Assembly (NCBI RefSeq): GCF_028595265.1
Contig: NZ_JAQQXP010000001.1
Span: 2,170,001-2,234,000 of the forward strand
DNA: 64,000 bases
Direction: 5' to 3'
DNA from: Alteromonas gilva
Lineage (GTDB): Bacteria; Pseudomonadota; Gammaproteobacteria; Enterobacterales; Alteromonadaceae
This document shows positions 36,521 to 44,679 of this stretch, one piece after another (the first letter of the stretch is position 1; the number at the start of each line of letters is the position of its first letter). The notes below the pieces were generated by a model that was not told where the DNA came from, did no database searches, and saw nothing but the letters and a program-made list of their open reading frames with translations. The position numbers and the translations under genes were made by a program.

Positions 36521-38397
36521 CCGCCCAGGGTATCCGGCATTTTTATATTCCCGAAGAGCAGTCTGTTTATCTGCTATCTCATGCTGATGCCAAAAAACTG
36601 AAAGACTGGCTGGCCCTGTGTATTCGCCAGCTGGAAAATTTAGGTTACCGCAATATTAGCCTGATTGGTAAAGGCGCCTATGGGTTTGCGTTTGGGGGTG
36701 AGGACCTCACTGGTAAGCAGTTGGTGTTTAAATTTACCCGCATCACCTTACCCGCCAGCATTCAGGATCGGTTAGAAGAAGAAGCCTTTATGCAGGGGCT
36801 GTTGTCACATCCCCACATCCCGCGTGTACTGGAATTTTACCAGCGTGGTCGTCAGTCAATTTTAATGATGCAACGGGCACCCGGCATCGACCTGGAGCAG
36901 TTAAGTTTGCGCGACGGGCCCATTGGCCCAAGGCTTATCGTTAAAATGGCCGTACAGCTGGGCCGTATTTTGTTATACCTGCGCCAGTTCAGGCTCGACG
37001 GCAATCCCAGACCGATTGTTCATGGTGATATTAAACCATCAAATCTGGTATGGGATGAACGCACCGAAACGCTTTACCTTATAGACTGGGGTTCATCGGT
37101 CTATGCTCAATTTGATGAGCACCAGCAACCAGTGCAAAATAACGTTCTGGATTTAATGTCGGGTGATTTGCAGCAAACCAACGCCAGGCTGGGTGACATT
37201 TACTTTATCGGCGACGCCCAGCTCAATGGTGCCATGTCGAGTCCGCGCTTTGATGAACAGGGGCTCGCAGCAACCCTGTATGCACTGGCCTCAGGGCAGT
37301 CAGCGCGGTTTGCTTATCAGGTTATTCCGCCATCATCTCTGGGCTTACCCAGATTAATGGCTGATATTCTTACCCATCTGCTCAGCGACAATATCGCTGA
37401 GCAGTATGCGGCGGGAGACTATTTGCTGTCGCACCTGTCATTACTCGATAACATTGTTTTTGGCGCAGATAGTGCATCGCAATGCGAGGCATTATTACCT
37501 GTATGGGTGGCCCGGCAGCGCAAACATATTGAGTCGGTGGTATATAGTTCGCGTAAATCGTTTTTACGCGAACGCAGCGACACAACCACCAGTCCCCAGT
37601 TTGATTCCCATGCCCTGAGTTATCTTAATGATGCCCAGTTTGAGCGCTATTATAAAAATTACCTTGACGGTATGGGCAATACTGAAAAAGGTTTTCTGTC
37701 GGCGATCAGCCGTTTAGCGCGCTATCCGGTAGTGGGTGGCCTGGTTATTCACTGGCAGCCTGAGGGCGTTTATGTGGATTCCAGCTTAAATTTACAAAAC
37801 CCGGCTGCAGAGTCGGCATTTAAGCATGCTGTTAATAACGTGGTAACGCTGGCCAGAGCAATACACCGTAGTGGTATATTTAAATGCTGCTTTTTTGATG
37901 CCAAAAACACGCTGCATATAGAGCGGGATACTGCTACGACCCAATTTATTGCTGCGCCGGGAATCTGTATTCCTTTCGAAAAATCAGCCACATCGCTGCA
38001 TGCCAGTGAAGGGCGTGTTCATTCGTATTTTGAAGACGGCGACGATCCAGACGAATTCCTGACTCTGCCTCAAGAAATTATGCACGCAATTGAACAACTC
38101 AATGGTATACATCATACTGGCTGTATTATTTTTGAGGTGCTTGCCGAACACTTAAAGATTCACAGTTACTATCGATTGCTTGATCATTCAAAAGAAAATC
38201 AGTTTAATGCGCTGCTAAACGAAATCATCGCCGCATTGCCATTGCTGTCGGGAGAGGGCACCAGTGGATTTATGAAATTACCCTATAAAGATACCCGTTT
38301 TTTTGAACACAGAGCGCGTATGGCCGATAAGTATTATCCCCGCAATCCTAAAGCTGATGGCACGCATTTTTCAAACACGTATTTTTCAAAACAGTAA
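36517..38397 (+). CDS. Eukaryotic-like Ser/Thr protein kinase-fold protein
   Basis: 626 residues. Kinase domain about 40-330: glycine loop GKGAYGFAFG (51-60), lysine K72 (LVFKFTR), catalytic loop HGDIKPSN (D171) and metal-binding DWG (190-192, in place of DFG). Residues about 330-626 carry no family I recognise and have no membrane segment. The lysine, both aspartates and the glycine loop are present, so activity is plausible. Overlaps rlmJ by 4 bp. Substrate unknown. A similar rlmJ-kinase pairing is worth checking in relatives. Confidence 0.87.
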   Translation: MTAQGIRHFYIPEEQSVYLLSHADAKKLKDWLALCIRQLENLGYRNISLIGKGAYGFAFGGEDLTGKQLVFKFTRITLPASIQDRLEEEAFMQGLLSHPHIPRVLEFYQRGRQSILMMQRAPGIDLEQLSLRDGPIGPRLIVKMAVQLGRILLYLRQFRLDGNPRPIVHGDIKPSNLVWDERTETLYLIDWGSSVYAQFDEHQQPVQNNVLDLMSGDLQQTNARLGDIYFIGDAQLNGAMSSPRFDEQGLAATLYALASGQSARFAYQVIPPSSLGLPRLMADILTHLLSDNIAEQYAAGDYLLSHLSLLDNIVFGADSASQCEALLPVWVARQRKHIESVVYSSRKSFLRERSDTTTSPQFDSHALSYLNDAQFERYYKNYLDGMGNTEKGFLSAISRLARYPVVGGLVIHWQPEGVYVDSSLNLQNPAAESAFKHAVNNVVTLARAIHRSGIFKCCFFDAKNTLHIERDTATTQFIAAPGICIPFEKSATSLHASEGRVHSYFEDGDDPDEFLTLPQEIMHAIEQLNGIHHTGCIIFEVLAEHLKIHSYYRLLDHSKENQFNALLNEIIAALPLLSGEGTSGFMKLPYKDTRFFEHRARMADKYYPRNPKADGTHFSNTYFSKQ

Positions 38398-38414
38398 TCA
38401 AATTGGAGATCCCC

Positions 38415-39281
38415 TTGGAACAGGAACATGAAGTTAAAGTTGCCTCTTTGCTGGAACTTGAAACCTTAGAGCAGGGGTTATACCGGGGCCAGAGCTGGGA
38501 CCTGGGTTTTCGCGCATTATTTGGTGGCCAGGTATTAGGACAAGCACTCAAAGCCGCTTACGATAGCGTCCCTGAAGGCCGTATCGCCCATTCATTTCAT
38601 AGTTATTTTTTGCTCCCTGGCGATGCAAAATTACCCGTTGTATACGATGTCGAGGTGGTCAGGGATGGCAAGAGCTTTTCCGCCCGCCGGGTTAAAGCTA
38701 TACAAAATGGTCGCAATATTTTTTACATGACGGCGTCTTTTCAGCAACCGGAAAAAGGCATGCAACATCAGTATGCGGATATGCCTGATGTACCGGCGCC
38801 TGAGGAAGTTGAGTCTGACATTACAATCTATGAGCGCAATTTTAAAAATATTGGCCGGCGCATGCAGGAAGCACTGAGTTATCACCGGCCGATCGACATT
38901 CGCACGGTTGATGGTATTGCGTCTTTTACAACTAAAAACGATAAGCCGCAACGTTACACCTGGCTGCGGGCTAACGAGGATCTGGGCGATCAGCAGGCAA
39001 TGCATCAGGCCGCCTTGTCTTACGCGAGTGATTATCACTTTCTGAGTACGTCTTTACAGCCTCACGGCGTGCAAATTAACGACCGCAACCTGGCCATCGC
39101 CACTATCGATCACGCTATGTGGTTTCATCGTCCGGTCAATATGAATGAATGGCTGTTATATTCGATGGAAAGTCCGGCCAGTGGGGGCGCCAGAGGGTTA
39201 GTGAGAGGCCAGTTATTTAATCAGCAGGGCGAACTAGTTGCCTCGACAATGCAGGAAGGACTGATGCGGATGACCGACTAA
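38415..39281 (+). CDS. tesB: Acyl-CoA thioesterase II
   Basis: 288 residues from a TTG with GGAG about 6 nt upstream (an earlier in-frame TTG at 38403 has no ribosome site). Double hotdog enzyme that hydrolyses medium/long-chain acyl-CoA. Matches E. coli TesB throughout: YRGQSWDLGFRALFGGQVLG, AHSFHSYFLLPGD, SYASDYHFLSTSLQPHG and ATIDHAMWFHRP; catalytic Asp/Thr/Gln positions appear in SYASDYH, ATIDH and STMQEGLM. Short intergenic gap to the kinase gene. Confidence 0.94.
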   Translation: MEQEHEVKVASLLELETLEQGLYRGQSWDLGFRALFGGQVLGQALKAAYDSVPEGRIAHSFHSYFLLPGDAKLPVVYDVEVVRDGKSFSARRVKAIQNGRNIFYMTASFQQPEKGMQHQYADMPDVPAPEEVESDITIYERNFKNIGRRMQEALSYHRPIDIRTVDGIASFTTKNDKPQRYTWLRANEDLGDQQAMHQAALSYASDYHFLSTSLQPHGVQINDRNLAIATIDHAMWFHRPVNMNEWLLYSMESPASGGARGLVRGQLFNQQGELVASTMQEGLMRMTD

Positions 39282-39377
39282 GCCCGGCGGATAACGGTAA
39301 TTCGTTGGCAAGCCTGGTTATTTATCGCTCATCCTGTCGCGGTTATATAATCCCAAACAGATAACCTGTAACCCAAT

Positions 39378-39410
39378 AAAAAATGCCCAGAACTTCGAAA
39401 AGTTCCGGGC
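39378..39410 (-). terminator. Minus-strand rho-independent terminator with UUCG loop
   Basis: Stem GCCCGGAACTT / AAGTTCTGGGC with loop UUCG, then A plus six T on the minus strand. All 11 pairs form on the minus strand (one as G.U); on the plus strand that pair is an A.C mismatch and no T-tract follows. Confidence 0.8.
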
Positions 39411-39470
39411 CTAGGGGAATGGCTCTTTGACGAGCCGTGCGCTAACTCTTACAAGAAAATCCGTCTACAT
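39378..39470 (-). ncRNA. Candidate intergenic small RNA
   Basis: A canonical intrinsic terminator sits on the minus strand with no gene in front of it. Upstream, TATAAT (39482-39477) could be a -10 box, giving an RNA of about 90 nt, but no good -35 is visible. A second hairpin GGCTC-gtcaaa-GAGCC (39436-39421) would lie in the RNA. Compensation by a G.U pair only on the minus strand (see terminator entry) supports this orientation. Boundaries are estimates; I do not recognise the RNA family. Confidence 0.4.
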
Positions 39471-39800
39471 GAAGCGATTATAATAGCCAAAATCGTTTAC
39501 TTTATAAACAATTATTTACCGATTTATCTACTGTTGTTGCAATTATAGTCTCTAATCATTGATTTGCGAAAGTTTTTTAAATTTTTATCAGTCATTTTTT
39601 GGCTGATCTTAAGCACATTTTCTGTTTAGCGTGGCGCAAAATACCCTCAGTCAGCTTCATATGTTTTGTAATTAAAAACTTTGCTGTTCATTCATATTGT
39701 GAATGTTAATAATTACCGATTACTCGCCCGCTACGATTGTGGTTTAGCAGTGGTGTTGCCACAATACGACGCACATTTACTTTTTCTGGCAGGTAACGTT

Positions 39801-40922
39801 ATGCAATCATACAGCAGTCATATTCCGCAACAGCGCACATTGATGGGGCCGGGCCCCTCTGACGTTCATCCGCGGGTACTCAATGCCATGGCCAGAAGTA
39901 CGGTTGGCCATTTGGATCCGGATTTTATCGCCCTGATGGACCAGACCAAGGCTTTGTTGCAGTACGCCTTCAAAACCGACAACGCATTGACGATGCCGGT
40001 ATCAGCGCCGGGCTCTGCCGGCATGGAAGCAGCTTTTGTTAATTTGGTTGAACCAGGCGATACCGTTATTGTGTGCATAAACGGTGTGTTTGGTACGCGC
40101 ATGCGCGAAAACGTGGTACGCAGCGGCGCCAACGCAGTCACTGTAGAGGACGACTGGGGTAAACAAACCGATCTGAATAAGCTGGAAGATGCACTCAAAG
40201 CTAATCCGACCGCCAAAGTAGTGGCCTTTGTACACGCCGAAACGTCTACCGGAGTGCGCAACGATGCTGAAAAGATAGCAGCGCTGGCCCGTCAGTATGG
40301 TTGCCTGACGATTATGGATGCGGTGACATCTCTGGGCGGCATTGATGTGGCGGTAGATGAATGGCAAATCGACGCGACCTATTCAGGTTCACAAAAATGT
40401 TTGAGTTGTGTGCCGGGGATCTCGCCCGTTTCCTTCAGTGATAAAGCGGTCGAGGTGATTAAAAGCCGTAAAACACCGGTACAAAGCTGGTTTTTAGATA
40501 TGAACCTGATTGTTGGTTACTGGGGGCAGGGAGGCAAGCGTGCCTATCATCACACAGCACCGGTAAACAGTATTTATGCCTTGCACGAGTCACTGATCAT
40601 GTTACACGAAGAGGGCCTTGAGAATGCCTGGCGTCGCCATGCCAGAGTGCACGACAAGCTGGTTGCGGGCCTTGAGGATATGGGCTTAGAAATGGCGGTC
40701 GATAAAGCATACCGGTTACCACAACTCAACGTTGTAAAGATCCCCGAGGGGGTTGATGATGGTCATACACGTCAACGTTTGCTCAATGATTTTAATTTAG
40801 AAATTGGCGCAGGACTGGGCGAGTTTGCTGGCAAACGCTGGCGCATCGGCTTGATGGGGGCGGCATGCACTGATAAGAATGTCGATTACTGTTTGGCCGC
40901 GTTAAAGTCGGTGCTTAATTAA
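39801..40922 (+). CDS. Class V aminotransferase, alanine/serine-glyoxylate type
   Basis: 373 residues from the ATG at 39801, because MQSYSSHIPQQRTLMGPGPS is the standard family start; the frame is open about 40 codons further but without ribosome site. PLP enzyme of the alanine-glyoxylate/serine-pyruvate group: N-terminal MGPGPSDVHPRVLNAMA, PLP-lysine in YSGSQKCLSC, and DAVTSLGGIDVAVDEW. Transfers amino groups between alanine or serine and glyoxylate/pyruvate. Exact donor not determined from sequence. Confidence 0.9.
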   Translation: MQSYSSHIPQQRTLMGPGPSDVHPRVLNAMARSTVGHLDPDFIALMDQTKALLQYAFKTDNALTMPVSAPGSAGMEAAFVNLVEPGDTVIVCINGVFGTRMRENVVRSGANAVTVEDDWGKQTDLNKLEDALKANPTAKVVAFVHAETSTGVRNDAEKIAALARQYGCLTIMDAVTSLGGIDVAVDEWQIDATYSGSQKCLSCVPGISPVSFSDKAVEVIKSRKTPVQSWFLDMNLIVGYWGQGGKRAYHHTAPVNSIYALHESLIMLHEEGLENAWRRHARVHDKLVAGLEDMGLEMAVDKAYRLPQLNVVKIPEGVDDGHTRQRLLNDFNLEIGAGLGEFAGKRWRIGLMGAACTDKNVDYCLAALKSVLN

Positions 40923-41011
40923 GAAAACTAAAAAATTCCTTAATAGGTAAAATGCAAAAATAAAAAATTGTTATTTGCCGGCCATTAACGCTAGTATCTG
41001 AACCTTAGGCT

Positions 41012-41038
41012 CGCCAATCCGAATTCGGGTTGGCGTTT
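41012..41038 (+). terminator. Probable terminator after the aminotransferase gene
   Basis: Ten-bp stem CGCCAATCCG / CGGGTTGGCG (one U.G pair) with loop AATT, then TTTC. Short T-tract, so efficiency is uncertain. Confidence 0.5.
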
Positions 41039-41145
41039 CGCTGCAGTGCGATGGGTATCATCCCAACCTGATGAATCGCCCGCGTTTGTTTTCGCCCGTT
41101 ACTTTATTGGCGGGCATTTTCAGTAAAACTTCTAAAGGTCCGGAC

Positions 41146-42375
41146 ATGCTTCACCGAATTTGGCTTTTGTTTATCGTCAGCGCGTTTATCGCAACTGTTT
41201 ACCAGGCATTTTTTGGCGCAAATCCCGGCGGATTCCAGGATGTCATGACCATGGTAAGCGACATGGCGACGCTCAGCGTGGAGATTGCCATTGGCTTGAT
41301 AGGTGTTTTGGCATTTTGGCTGGGTATTTTTGAAGTGGCCGAAAAATCGGGTCTTATCAAAAAGTTCTCACGTGTGCTGGCGCCTTTTCTGTGTCGCATT
41401 ATGCCAGACATTCCGCGCGACCACCCCGCGGTAGGTAGCATTACCATGAATATGTCAGCCAATCTGCTAGGGCTTGATAATGCCGCCACGCCTTTTGGCA
41501 TTAAGGCTATGCAGGATATGCAAACGCTGGCCCCCCGAAAAGACACTTTAACAAACAGTCAGATCCTGTTTTTAGTCTTAAATACCTCGTCGGTAACGCT
41601 CTTTCCCATCGCAGTATTTTTGTATCGCGCCGAGCAGGGCGCGGCGCAGCCTACCGATGTGTTTATCCCTATTTTACTGGCGACCAGTGCATCAACGCTG
41701 GCCGGACTCATAGTGACCTGTCTGGTACAGCGGGTTAATTTGCTCAATCGAGTGGTACTGTTTTATTTGGTAGGCGTATTTGGCCTGCTCGCTGCAGTTA
41801 TTTTGTATTTTGCTCAGTTAGCCGCCAATGAGCTGGCCAGTCAGTCGGCTATTGTTGCCAACAGCCTGCTTTTCACCTTTGTGGTAGGAGTACTTATTTC
41901 GGGTTGGCGGGTAGGCAATGATACTTACGAGCAGTTTATTGATGGCGCTAAAAAAGGTTTTGACGTGGCAGTATCACTGATCCCATTTTTGCTGGCAATG
42001 TTAGTGGCAATAGGCATGCTGCGTGCCAGCGGCGTAATGGATATTGTGGTGCAGATGATTGCGACAGTTGCCAGTTGGTTAGGCTTTGATCCGCGTTTTG
42101 TCGATGCCTTACCCACCGCAATTATGAAACCCTTAAGCGGCAGCGGCGCGCGCGCGCTTATGATCGAAACCATGCAGCATCATGGCGCAGATTCGTTTGC
42201 TGGTCGTTTGTCTTCAGTGATGCAGGGCTCAACAGAAACCACTTTCTACGTGCTTGCTGTGTATCTGGGCGCTGTGGGTATCAAACATTCACGGTATGCA
42301 GTAGCGTGTTGTCTGGCAGCCGATATCGCAGGTATCACTACAGCGATACTGGTCAGTTATTGGTTTTTTGGCTGA
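41146..42375 (+). CDS. SpmA/SpmB-like nucleoside-recognition-domain membrane protein
   Basis: 409 residues from the ATG at 41146 (AAAGG about 10 nt upstream); an upstream in-frame start at 41071 adds 25 residues without clear membrane start. Two nucleoside-recognition (Gate) domains fused in one chain: first half with NMSANLLGLDNAATPFGIKAM, second with PLSGSGARALMIETM and GSTETTFYVLAVYLGAVGIK, as in the fused SpmA-SpmB proteins. About eight hydrophobic helices. In Bacillus SpmA/B act in spore core maturation, but in a non-sporulating bacterium the role is unknown, perhaps small-molecule transport. Confidence 0.88.
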   Translation: MLHRIWLLFIVSAFIATVYQAFFGANPGGFQDVMTMVSDMATLSVEIAIGLIGVLAFWLGIFEVAEKSGLIKKFSRVLAPFLCRIMPDIPRDHPAVGSITMNMSANLLGLDNAATPFGIKAMQDMQTLAPRKDTLTNSQILFLVLNTSSVTLFPIAVFLYRAEQGAAQPTDVFIPILLATSASTLAGLIVTCLVQRVNLLNRVVLFYLVGVFGLLAAVILYFAQLAANELASQSAIVANSLLFTFVVGVLISGWRVGNDTYEQFIDGAKKGFDVAVSLIPFLLAMLVAIGMLRASGVMDIVVQMIATVASWLGFDPRFVDALPTAIMKPLSGSGARALMIETMQHHGADSFAGRLSSVMQGSTETTFYVLAVYLGAVGIKHSRYAVACCLAADIAGITTAILVSYWFFG

Positions 42376-42468
42376 AAGCCTGGTTAAAGCGGCAGTAACG
42401 ATTAATTCAGTCACGGTTAAGTTAAGCCGAGCCACACTGCAACCGAACAGTTAACAGGAGTTATAGTA

Positions 42469-43164
42469 ATGACACAGATTTTGCCACGATCTTTAACCGC
42501 ATCAATTTTACTGGGGTTAAGTGTATTCACCAGTCATATGGCTACGGCCAATACCAATACGCTGCAGGTATCCGGGCAAGGGTCGGTTGCACAGACACCC
42601 GATGCCTTCACGGTTACCTTTGTGATTGAGGAACGCGGTGAGCTGGTGAGTAAGCTTAATGAACAGGCCAATGCAAAGCTTGAAGCGGTCGTAAAGTTTT
42701 TGTTGTCAGCGGGTATCGAGAAAAAACATATTCAGTCAATGTCGGTTAATCTCAATCCCTGGTTTGAACACACAGGCAATGGCCGTGAGCAAAAAGGATT
42801 CGTACTGAGTCGTCAGATTAGCGTAACGTCAACCGCTTTGGAGTCATACGATAGTGTGCTTGACGGCGTAATGAAACGCGGCGTTAATAATATTAACCAG
42901 TTCCAGTTTATTCACTTAAAACCTGATGAGGCGTATCAACAGGCGCTGATTATGGCAGTGAAAGATGCTAAGAACAGAGCACGGATATTAGCTTCAGAAG
43001 TGGGTGTTGAAATTGTTGGCGTAGTATCAGTATCAGAAGGCTCTACGCGCTATCAACCACCTGCCGGAGCGCCTATGCGAATGATGAAAGAAGCCGATAG
43101 TTTTAGCTTACCCGGCGAGTCTGAGATCAGTGCATCGGTGAGCGTCAGTTTCGCCATTGAATAA
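42469..43164 (+). CDS. SIMPL-domain periplasmic protein
   Basis: 231 residues with an N-terminal signal peptide (about 1-27, cleavage near ATA-NT). SIMPL (DUF541) fold: NTLQVSGQGSVAQTPDAFTV start, VNLNPWFE centre and ISASVSVSFAIE end, with YQQALIMAVKDAKNRARILA. ATG behind ACAGGAG. Periplasmic or outer-membrane-associated stress protein of the BP26/OMP28 type; exact role unknown. Confidence 0.9.
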   Translation: MTQILPRSLTASILLGLSVFTSHMATANTNTLQVSGQGSVAQTPDAFTVTFVIEERGELVSKLNEQANAKLEAVVKFLLSAGIEKKHIQSMSVNLNPWFEHTGNGREQKGFVLSRQISVTSTALESYDSVLDGVMKRGVNNINQFQFIHLKPDEAYQQALIMAVKDAKNRARILASEVGVEIVGVVSVSEGSTRYQPPAGAPMRMMKEADSFSLPGESEISASVSVSFAIE

Positions 43165-43251
43165 GTTAGAGAGTTAGGGCATTAATTTTTATTGAGGGAA
43201 CTGCTACAATTCGCCGATCTTACAGTCCTTATAACCACAAGAGCGATAACC

Positions 43252-43710
43252 TTGAACGACAATAGCAGTTACCCTCAATTAATTGAGCAGGCTAAAAGCC
43301 TGATAGCCGGTGAGTCAGATCTAATTGCCAACCTGGCTAACTTAAGTGCCCTGATTTACCACAATCTGGCCGACGTGAACTGGGCTGGCTTTTATTTATA
43401 CAAAGACGACCAATTAGTGTTGGGGCCGTTTCAGGGGCTACCAGCCTGTATCCGTATTCCTATGGGCAAGGGCGTCTGTGGCACCGCCGCCGCAACCAAC
43501 ACCACCCAGCGCATCGAGGATGTGCATCAGTTTGCTGGTCACATTGCCTGTGACGCGGCATCAAATTCAGAAATCGTCATCCCGATTACTGTACAGGGGG
43601 AGCTTCTGGGCGTACTGGACATTGACAGCCCTGAAAAGGGGCGTTTCAGCCACGAGGATGAAGTGGGACTTACTGCGATCGTTGCAGCCTTGGTTGAACA
43701 ACTGTCATGA
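43252..43710 (+). CDS. msrC: Free methionine-(R)-sulfoxide reductase (GAF domain)
   Basis: 152 residues from a TTG at 43252 (AAGAG about 8 nt upstream); this start aligns with E. coli fRMsr, unlike the further upstream frame. One GAF domain with the three active-site cysteines C66, C76, C100 in the order and spacing of the family (CIRIPMGKGVCGTAA, FAGHIACDAASNSE). Reduces free Met-(R)-sulfoxide. The gene order reductase-proQ-prc matches E. coli, but a small extra gene lies in between. Confidence 0.92.
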   Translation: MNDNSSYPQLIEQAKSLIAGESDLIANLANLSALIYHNLADVNWAGFYLYKDDQLVLGPFQGLPACIRIPMGKGVCGTAAATNTTQRIEDVHQFAGHIACDAASNSEIVIPITVQGELLGVLDIDSPEKGRFSHEDEVGLTAIVAALVEQLS

Positions 43711-43991
43711 AGAACATGGTAGACATCCAGGTTGTGCTGGCAACATGGCAGGACATGGAAGACATTTATGAAGATCCACAAGAGGCTGCTGAGTGCCTCA
43801 ATACAATCCTGCACCTGGTTTACGATCGTGCGGAAGACGATATTGAAACCGCCCGTTTAGAGCGATTATTGGCGCATACCTGGTCAATATGGCACCAGGA
43901 TGACAATTTATTGTACGTAAATGAGGATGATTTGCTTGATTGGGTTGACCATCTCGTAGCAACTTGGGATGATGCAGACAATCTAGATTAA
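43707..43991 (+). CDS. Small acidic protein of unknown function
   Basis: 94 residues, overlapping the reductase gene by 4 bp (TCATGA), so coupled translation. Very acidic and helical: many Asp/Glu (for example NEDDLLDWVDHLVATWDDAD) with four tryptophans. No signal, no membrane segment. There is no Shine-Dalgarno of its own at the ATG; a second ATG three codons later is possible. Absent from the E. coli version of this operon. An acidic partner for ProQ or a regulator is one possibility, but no evidence supports it. Confidence 0.65.
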   Translation: MKNMVDIQVVLATWQDMEDIYEDPQEAAECLNTILHLVYDRAEDDIETARLERLLAHTWSIWHQDDNLLYVNEDDLLDWVDHLVATWDDADNLD

Positions 43992-44012
43992 CACTGAAAT
44001 GCAATTACATTG

Positions 44013-44678
44013 ATGGAATCATCACAGAAGTTTAGTAACAGCAAAGAGGTTATCGCCTTTCTTGCAGAAACATTCCCGCATTGCTTTACCCTCGAAGGTG
44101 AAGCAAAACCTCTTAAAATTGGTATATTCCAGGATTTGGCCGAGCGCTTGGAGGCTGACGAACGGGTCAGCAAAACGTTGCTCCGTTCGAGTTTACGGCA
44201 CTACACCAATAGCTGGCGTTACCTTTATAGCATTAAACAGGGTAATTTCCGCGTTGACCTTGATGGTAACAACGACGCTGCTATTGAGAAAGAGCACGAA
44301 GACCATGCTAAAAAACAGCTGGACGAGAGCAAGGCTAAAGCCGCTGAGAAACGTAAGCTCGCCGCTAAAAGCAGCCGTAAGAAAGAGCCGCGTGTGCCAG
44401 CGTCCGGTAATGGTGAGCGACAAGGTAAGTCGCCAGCAGGACGCAATACAGATGGAACTAAATCGAAAACCAGCAGACCAATAAAGACGCCTCCTGCAAA
44501 GTTGACAGACACAGATCTGGTAACCGGTACAGCGGTCACCGTGAAATTAGGCAAGTCGCCAATGCCAGCAGTGATTACCGAAGTTGCTAAAGATGGCGTT
44601 CACGTTCAACTCGATACAGGTATGGTGGTTAAGGTTAATCCGCAAACATTGCGTTTAGCACGTTCCAAGAGGTCGTAA
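44013..44678 (+). CDS. proQ: RNA chaperone ProQ
   Basis: 221 residues from the ATG at 44013. FinO/ProQ domain at about 1-110 (KEVIAFLAETFPHCF, PLKIGIFQDLAERL, LRSSLRHYTNSWRYL), a Lys/Ala/Glu-rich linker (about 110-165), and a C-terminal SH3-like (KOW-like) domain with VKLGKSPMPAVITEVAK. Binds structured small RNAs and mRNA 3' ends. No obvious ribosome site, but the gene is followed by prc as in E. coli. Ends 1 bp before prc start. Confidence 0.94.
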   Translation: MESSQKFSNSKEVIAFLAETFPHCFTLEGEAKPLKIGIFQDLAERLEADERVSKTLLRSSLRHYTNSWRYLYSIKQGNFRVDLDGNNDAAIEKEHEDHAKKQLDESKAKAAEKRKLAAKSSRKKEPRVPASGNGERQGKSPAGRNTDGTKSKTSRPIKTPPAKLTDTDLVTGTAVTVKLGKSPMPAVITEVAKDGVHVQLDTGMVVKVNPQTLRLARSKRS

Positions 44679-44679
44679 T

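Larger units (their letters stand above)
39282..39800. other. 519-bp interval with candidate small RNA
   Basis: Between tesB and the aminotransferase. No protein-like frame on either strand. Holds the minus-strand terminator and possible small RNA at 39378-39470. The rest (about 39500-39800) is AT-rich and contains the aminotransferase promoter region, which I could not pin down. Confidence 0.5.

Noticed and set aside
39385..39410. Hairpin as terminator of tesB on the plus strand
   Set aside because: On the plus strand one pair is mismatched (A.C) and no T-tract follows, while the minus strand has a perfect stem with UUCG loop and six T.
39681..39800. N-terminal extension of the class V aminotransferase by 40 residues
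   Set aside because: The family starts at the ATG at 39801, which has its own ribosome site; the extension shows no recognisable sequence.
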